From the NCBI RefSeq assembly GCF_004138485.1, contig NZ_RYEV01000009.1, forward strand, positions 62,001 through 126,000: a stretch of 64,000 nucleotides of DNA, given 5' to 3'. The translations under genes were made by a program, and so were the position numbers. The DNA is from Peristeroidobacter soli (GTDB taxonomy: Bacteria; Pseudomonadota; Gammaproteobacteria; Steroidobacterales; Steroidobacteraceae). The notes under the pieces were generated by a model. The model was not told where the DNA came from. It did not search any database and saw only the letters and a list, made by a program, of their open reading frames with translations. Below are positions 59,740 through 64,000 of this stretch, piece after piece; the stretch's first letter is position 1, and the number at the start of each line of letters is the position of its first letter.

Positions 59740-60645
59740 TTAAGCAGATGCACTTGGTGCGCTCTTGGGGCGCGCCGAATACAGCATGAGCATGGCGGTA
59801 TAGGCCACTACCACAGCCACCAGCCAACGCAGCCAGCCGATCGGAAGCGACTTGACGATGAACGCGGCGATCAACACGCCGGGGATCCCGCCGATGGCGA
59901 GCCCCAGCGCAGCCTTCAGGTCGTACCGGCCCACGCGGATGAAACGCACTCCACCGATTGGCATCAAGAAGGCGCACGAGCCCATCATGATGGGAAAGGC
60001 TGCCAGCGGATTCATTCCGAGAAGACTGATCAACATGAGACACGGCGCATACAGTCCCACTCCCAGCGTCATCAGGGCGCCCAGAAGGAAATTCACTGCT
60101 ATTGCCGCAGCCAACTGAGCACCAGTGAGTCCGAGAGCGTCACCTCCGCCGGGCAGCCAACCCAAATTGGTTGCGACGAAGACGAGCGCCGCGACGAGCA
60201 GCGCCGCGCCCATGCCCGTCTGAATCAGCCTCCGCGGCAAACGCGCGACAACGTCCGCCCCGATCCACGCCCCCACGACTGCCGCAACGATCATGCTGAT
60301 GAGAGTCGCGGGATCGAGCTTGACGACACCGACGAAGATCAATGCCTGCACCAGCGTCGGAAGCGCGTGTCCAGTGTTCAGAGTTCCGGGAATCTGCTCG
60401 TCCGGCATGCGAACGCAGAGCTTGAATACTGCGGTGGTAGGTGCGAATGAACCGATCCCGAGTGTGTCGAAGAAATTAGTGACGAACCCGAGCAGCGTGT
60501 CGCCCGGCCGCGGCTTGCGTGTGACCGCGACAGGCCTGCCGCGTTCAGTAGACCACCAGCGCCATGCATACCACACCGCAGTAAGCGAGAGCGCTCCGAT
60601 CAACCCGTGCGTTGCGATTGTCGTTTGTTGCAACTGTGCCGTCAC
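59740..60645 (-). CDS. TauE/SafE-family (TSUP) permease
   Basis: 301 residues, about eight membrane helices, with FVTNFFDTLGIGSFAPTTAVFK and a second-half counterpart FPIMMGSCAFLMPIGGVRFI. It belongs to the same broad family as the exporter at 54355 but to another subfamily. It overlaps the aldehyde dehydrogenase gene by 4 bp as last gene of a four-gene operon. Export of a sulfonate or organic acid is the usual role; the substrate is not known. Confidence 0.82.
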   Translation of the reverse strand: MTAQLQQTTIATHGLIGALSLTAVWYAWRWWSTERGRPVAVTRKPRPGDTLLGFVTNFFDTLGIGSFAPTTAVFKLCVRMPDEQIPGTLNTGHALPTLVQALIFVGVVKLDPATLISMIVAAVVGAWIGADVVARLPRRLIQTGMGAALLVAALVFVATNLGWLPGGGDALGLTGAQLAAAIAVNFLLGALMTLGVGLYAPCLMLISLLGMNPLAAFPIMMGSCAFLMPIGGVRFIRVGRYDLKAALGLAIGGIPGVLIAAFIVKSLPIGWLRWLVAVVVAYTAMLMLYSARPKSAPSASA

Positions 60646-62081
60646 TGCTCGCGGGCATCCGAAACGTAGCCCAACACCGCCTTGACCTCGAGAAACTCAT
60701 TGAAGCCGTACTCGCCCCATTCCCGGCCATTGCCACTCTTCTTATATCCGCCAAACGGCGCCAGCAAATCACCCCCAGCCCCATTGATCGACACGCGGCC
60801 CGCACGCACTTGCGCGGCTACCGCACCAACCCTCGCCATGTCGGCGCCCCAGATGTAAGCGGCCAAGCCATATTCTGTGTCATTGGCGATTTCGATCGCC
60901 TCATCGACCGAGCTATAGCTGATGATTGAAAGAACCGGGCCGAATATCTCCTCCCGGGCGATCGTCATGTCGTTCTTCACGTGCGCGAAGATCGTGGGCT
61001 TGACGTAGCAGCCCGCATTCAATCCTTCCGGACGACCCAACCCGCCCGTGACAAGAACGGCTCCTTCTTCGATTCCGCTGGCAATCAGCTCCTGAATTTT
61101 CAGCCAGTGTGCCGGCGAGACCACCGGCCCCATGTCCGCGCCGCTACGCGGATCGCCCACCCGCATGCCCTCGGCGACCCTTTTTGCTATGGCAGTCACC
61201 TCGTCCAATTTGTCGGCGGGCACCAGCATCCGACTCGCCGCATTACAGGACTGGCCGGAATTTCCCAACACGTGCTTGACTCCCGCCGTGACTGCCCGCT
61301 CGAGATCGGCATCGTCGAGAATGATGTTCGGTGATTTCCCGCCCAGCTCCTGCGCGACCCGTTTCACGCCGGGCGCCGCGGCCCTCGCCACCTCCACCCC
61401 TGCCCGCGTAGAGCCGGTGAATGAAACCATGTCCACTCCCGGATGGGAGGCGATAGCCGCTCCAACGCTAGCGCCCGCACCGTTGACGAGATTGAAAACA
61501 CCCGCGGGAATCCGCGCTGCGTGGAGTATTTCGGCAAACAGATAGGCCGAGAAAGGCGCAACTTCAGAAGGCTTGAGCACGATCGTGCAGCCGGTTGCGA
61601 GTGCTGGAGCCACCTTGCAGGCGATCTGGTTCATGGGCCAGTTCCACGGAGTGATCAGCCCACAAACTCCGATCGGCTCCTTGACGATCCGCGTAGTTCC
61701 GCGCATCTGCTCGAAAGCGAAATTCCTCAGCACGGCGAGACCTGCCTCCAGATGCGCCAAGCCACTGCGCGCTTGCGCCTGTCGGGCCAGGGATATCGGG
61801 GCGCCCATCTCTTCGGTGATCGCGTCTGCCAGCTCATCGTGACGACGTCGATATTCCTCGATGACCCGCTCGAAAGCTTCGATACGCTCTGCGCGGGTGG
61901 TCCTGGACCAGCTGACGAACGCGCGGCGGGCGGCCTGCACCGCGCGGTCGACGTCTGCAGCCGAACCCATGGAAATCCGACCCGCGATGTTCCCGTTGGC
62001 GGGATTGATCACGTCCAATGTTTCGGGGCGTGCGGGCTCGACCCAACCGCCGTCAATATAGAATCCAAGATACTCGCGCAT
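60642..62081 (-). CDS. NAD(P)-dependent aldehyde dehydrogenase
   Basis: 479 residues. All ALDH landmarks are present: TPWNWPMNQ (about 143), KPSEVAP, FTGSTRAG (cofactor loop), AQELGGKSP with the general base Glu, GNSGQSCNAASR with the catalytic Cys at about 280, EEIFGPVLSII and PFGGYKKSGNGRE. It oxidises an aldehyde to the acid. It lies between an MFS importer and a TauE/SafE permease, with a dipeptidase at the head of the operon, so the aldehyde may arise from an imported amino-acid-like compound. Confidence 0.9.
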   Translation of the reverse strand: MREYLGFYIDGGWVEPARPETLDVINPANGNIAGRISMGSAADVDRAVQAARRAFVSWSRTTRAERIEAFERVIEEYRRRHDELADAITEEMGAPISLARQAQARSGLAHLEAGLAVLRNFAFEQMRGTTRIVKEPIGVCGLITPWNWPMNQIACKVAPALATGCTIVLKPSEVAPFSAYLFAEILHAARIPAGVFNLVNGAGASVGAAIASHPGVDMVSFTGSTRAGVEVARAAAPGVKRVAQELGGKSPNIILDDADLERAVTAGVKHVLGNSGQSCNAASRMLVPADKLDEVTAIAKRVAEGMRVGDPRSGADMGPVVSPAHWLKIQELIASGIEEGAVLVTGGLGRPEGLNAGCYVKPTIFAHVKNDMTIAREEIFGPVLSIISYSSVDEAIEIANDTEYGLAAYIWGADMARVGAVAAQVRAGRVSINGAGGDLLAPFGGYKKSGNGREWGEYGFNEFLEVKAVLGYVSDAREQ

Positions 62082-62102
62082 GTCGCCCCTTTGAGCCGCT
62101 AC

Positions 62103-63413
62103 TTATCTCTTAACCGGGACCGTCCGATTGTCGCCGGTGGCGCAAAACAATCGTCGTTGACAGGGCGCGGTCTCGGGCATGGCGCGCATGGCGACCAAAC
62201 CGACGATCACGCCGCCAATCATGTACCACGCCGGTGTCAGCGGGTTTCCAGTGACGCGAGTGAGCCACGCAACGGTGAACTGCGCGGATCCGCCGAAGAT
62301 CGAAACGGCTAGTGCGTAGACCAACCCCAGCGCGCCGGACCGCACCCGTTGCGGCAAAGCTTCAGCGATGACGACGAAAAACACTGATGTGGAAAGCGTC
62401 GACGCAGTCGCGAGCACAGCACAGGCGGCATAGAGCGCCACAGCGGTCCGCTCGCGCTCGAGCATCTCGAAGCACGGAAACACCAGGATCGCCAGGAATA
62501 GCCACGGGATGAGCATCACTCGCTTGCGCCCATATCGGTCGGAGAGTGAGCCGGCCAATGGAGCGCATATCGCGCCACATAATCCAACAACCACCGTTGC
62601 ACCGAACGCGAGTCGGGAAGTCATCCCGAGTGTCGAGTTGGCGTAAGTGGTCATGTACTTCAGCAAGTAGTTTGTCGTGGTTGCGGCGGCCACGAGGCAG
62701 ACACCGGCCACCGCTACGCGCGCGTAGCTTTGCATCGGCGGAGACTCCAGAGAAACGCCAACCGGTTGTAAGGTTTCATCGAGCGTCCGACGTAGCATCA
62801 GTCCGACAGGAATGATCACCGCACCGAGGAGTAGCGCAACCCGCCATCCCCATGCATCGAGCGCCGCGGGCTCCAGCACGCTCGCGAGCGCGACGCCGAC
62901 AATTCCAGCGGTGAGCGCAGACATGTCCGCGCTCATGGCTTGGAGCGACGCATATAAGCCGCGACGCGAAGCCGGAGCCGCCTCCACCAAAAATGCGGTA
63001 CTCGCGCCTACTTCGCCGCCGATCGCGAAGCCCTGTAACAAACGAAACATCAACACCAGGATCGGCGCGGCGATGCCGATCGATGCATAGGAAGGAATCA
63101 ATGGCAGGGCGAGCGCGGCGATACCCATCAGCGCGAACGATAGGAGCATCGCCGGCTTGCGGCCGGCCCGGTCGGCGAACCTGCCGAGCATCAACGCGCC
63201 GAGCGGTCGCGTGAAGAATCCCATGCCAAACGTCGCGAGCGATGCCAGCAAGCTCACGCCGGGTGTCTCAGAAGGGAAGAAGGTTCTTCCGATCTGCGCG
63301 GCGAAATAGGCATACGTCACGAAATCGTAGAACTCGATCGCATTGCCGAGGCAGACACCGGCGACCTGGCGGTTCGAAATCCGTATTCTGGTTTGATCCA
63401 CGATGTCAGGCAC
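62103..63413 (-). CDS. MFS transporter of the metabolite:proton symporter type
   Basis: 436 residues from GTG 63413, overlapping the dipeptidase stop. The frame is open further upstream but inside that gene. It has 12 predicted helices and the MFS loop motifs GRFADRAGRKPAML and GSLSDRYGRKRVML. LGNAIEFYDFVTYAYFA and GFAIGGEVGASTAFLVEAAPASRRGLYAS are typical of the ProP/ShiA/KgtP group that imports carboxylates, betaines or aromatic acids. Probably the importer for the compound degraded by this operon. Confidence 0.85.
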   Translation of the reverse strand: MPDIVDQTRIRISNRQVAGVCLGNAIEFYDFVTYAYFAAQIGRTFFPSETPGVSLLASLATFGMGFFTRPLGALMLGRFADRAGRKPAMLLSFALMGIAALALPLIPSYASIGIAAPILVLMFRLLQGFAIGGEVGASTAFLVEAAPASRRGLYASLQAMSADMSALTAGIVGVALASVLEPAALDAWGWRVALLLGAVIIPVGLMLRRTLDETLQPVGVSLESPPMQSYARVAVAGVCLVAAATTTNYLLKYMTTYANSTLGMTSRLAFGATVVVGLCGAICAPLAGSLSDRYGRKRVMLIPWLFLAILVFPCFEMLERERTAVALYAACAVLATASTLSTSVFFVVIAEALPQRVRSGALGLVYALAVSIFGGSAQFTVAWLTRVTGNPLTPAWYMIGGVIVGLVAMRAMPETAPCQRRLFCATGDNRTVPVKR

Positions 63414-64000
63414 CCCACACCGCTTCATAGACGCGCAACCAGTTCTCACCCAGCACTTTGCGCAAATCTGCGTCGGACCATCCTCGTTGCAGCAGGCCCT
63501 GCGCGACGTTGGGTAATTCGTCGATGCTCTCGAATCCCTCGATGTAGAACCAGGGTGTTTCCTGGCTATAAGCTTCCGCCGCCATGACCAGCTGATCGGC
63601 GGCCGACAGGCGTCCCGGATCATTGCGGCCGCTCAGGAAATCCGGGCCAAGGCCGATGTGATCCGTACCCACGAGCCGCTTGAGATAATCATACTGATCG
63701 AGATGGCGATCCAGGCTTGCCTGCGGTGTGCGCATCACCTGCGCGTCGCTCGCTTTCCTGACGTGAAAGTCGCTGAAGGCCGTAACGCCGATGACGCCAC
63801 CGGTCCTGGCGATTGCTTCGAGCATTCGGTCGGTGGAGCAACGTGGATTGTCGTTCAGCGCCCGCACATTGGTGTGGCTGCAGATGACGGGGACGCCGGC
63901 TGAGATCGCGATCGCATCGAAGGACGTTTGCTCGTTCGTGTGTCCGCCGACGTCCAACACGATCTGCGATCGGTGGATCTCCTCGACCAGACGGTGCCCG
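63406..64000 (-). CDS. M19-family dipeptidase, N-terminal part outside window
   Basis: The visible C-terminal 197 codons run from the window edge to TGA at 63406. Motifs: LVEEIHRSQIVLDVGGHT (equivalent to the DVSH region), PVICSHTNVRALNDNPR (second metal His loop), GTDHIGLGPDF (matching GsDFDG) and NVAQGLLQRGWSDADLRKVLGENWLRVY, the family end. In contrast to the copy at 50091, the GxDF segment is well conserved. It heads the operon with the MFS, ALDH and TauE/SafE genes. The N-terminal HxD motif cannot be checked here. Confidence 0.82.
   Translation of the reverse strand, partial: GHRLVEEIHRSQIVLDVGGHTNEQTSFDAIAISAGVPVICSHTNVRALNDNPRCSTDRMLEAIARTGGVIGVTAFSDFHVRKASDAQVMRTPQASLDRHLDQYDYLKRLVGTDHIGLGPDFLSGRNDPGRLSAADQLVMAAEAYSQETPWFYIEGFESIDELPNVAQGLLQRGWSDADLRKVLGENWLRVYEAVWGA

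Overview
The window is GC-rich, densely coded proteobacterial DNA. Three features point to a plant- or soil-associated gammaproteobacterium of the Steroidobacter/Nevskiales/Xanthomonadales type: TonB receptors with an N-terminal secretin-like (STN) domain, several FecI-type sigma/FecR pairs, and MalT-like LuxR regulators. This assignment is inference; no rRNA, tRNA or housekeeping marker is present. I see no CRISPR array, IS element or intact integrase.

Region 1 (1-36 kb) reads as an effector island of a type III secretion system (T3SS) whose injectisome genes are not in the window. It holds four CesT-fold chaperones (15-482, 4217-4705, 11664-12119, 13354-13797) and six to eight effector candidates. 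These include a GNAT-like acetyltransferase (12159-13349), a zinc metallopeptidase-like protein (13864-16119), a papain-like protein (27546-29156) and a J-domain protein with HopI1-like architecture (32650-34608). Seven intergenic sites fit one consensus, GGAACY-N15/16-YYACNNA, and an eighth differs at one -35 base. This is close to the hrp box read by the ECF sigma factor HrpL. Several sites form divergent pairs. The same boxes precede genes not expected in a T3SS regulon: a surface lipoprotein, a glycine-zipper protein and a NagZ-like glycosidase. Embedded in the island are two paralogous FecR/MalT-LuxR modules (4763-8544 and 21770-26067, the second with its own sigma factor) and a TonB receptor/sigma/histidine kinase group (16659-21596).

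Region 2 (36.3-38 kb) has no convincing large gene. It carries a relic of the 5' end of dusA and integrase-arm-like repeats. A second dusA relic lies at 57.2 kb. The two bracket about 20 kb that looks like a separate island inserted at the same site.

Region 3 (38-57 kb) has two divergent operons. The minus operon is TonB receptor, class V aminotransferase, S41 peptidase, serine hydrolase, amino-acid permease and D-cysteine desulfhydrase-like enzyme. The plus operon is sigma factor, FecR, M19 dipeptidase, prolyl oligopeptidase, persulfide-dioxygenase-like protein and TauE/SafE exporter. An Lrp regulator and an IscS-type desulfurase follow. Together they suggest uptake and breakdown of a sulfur-containing, perhaps D-cysteine-containing, peptide, with oxidation and export of the released sulfur.

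Region 4 (57.3-64 kb) holds a toxin-antitoxin-chaperone (HigB/HigA/SecB-like) module, an uncertain 0.8-kb stretch, and a tight minus-strand operon of M19 dipeptidase (cut by the window edge), MFS transporter, aldehyde dehydrogenase and TauE/SafE permease.
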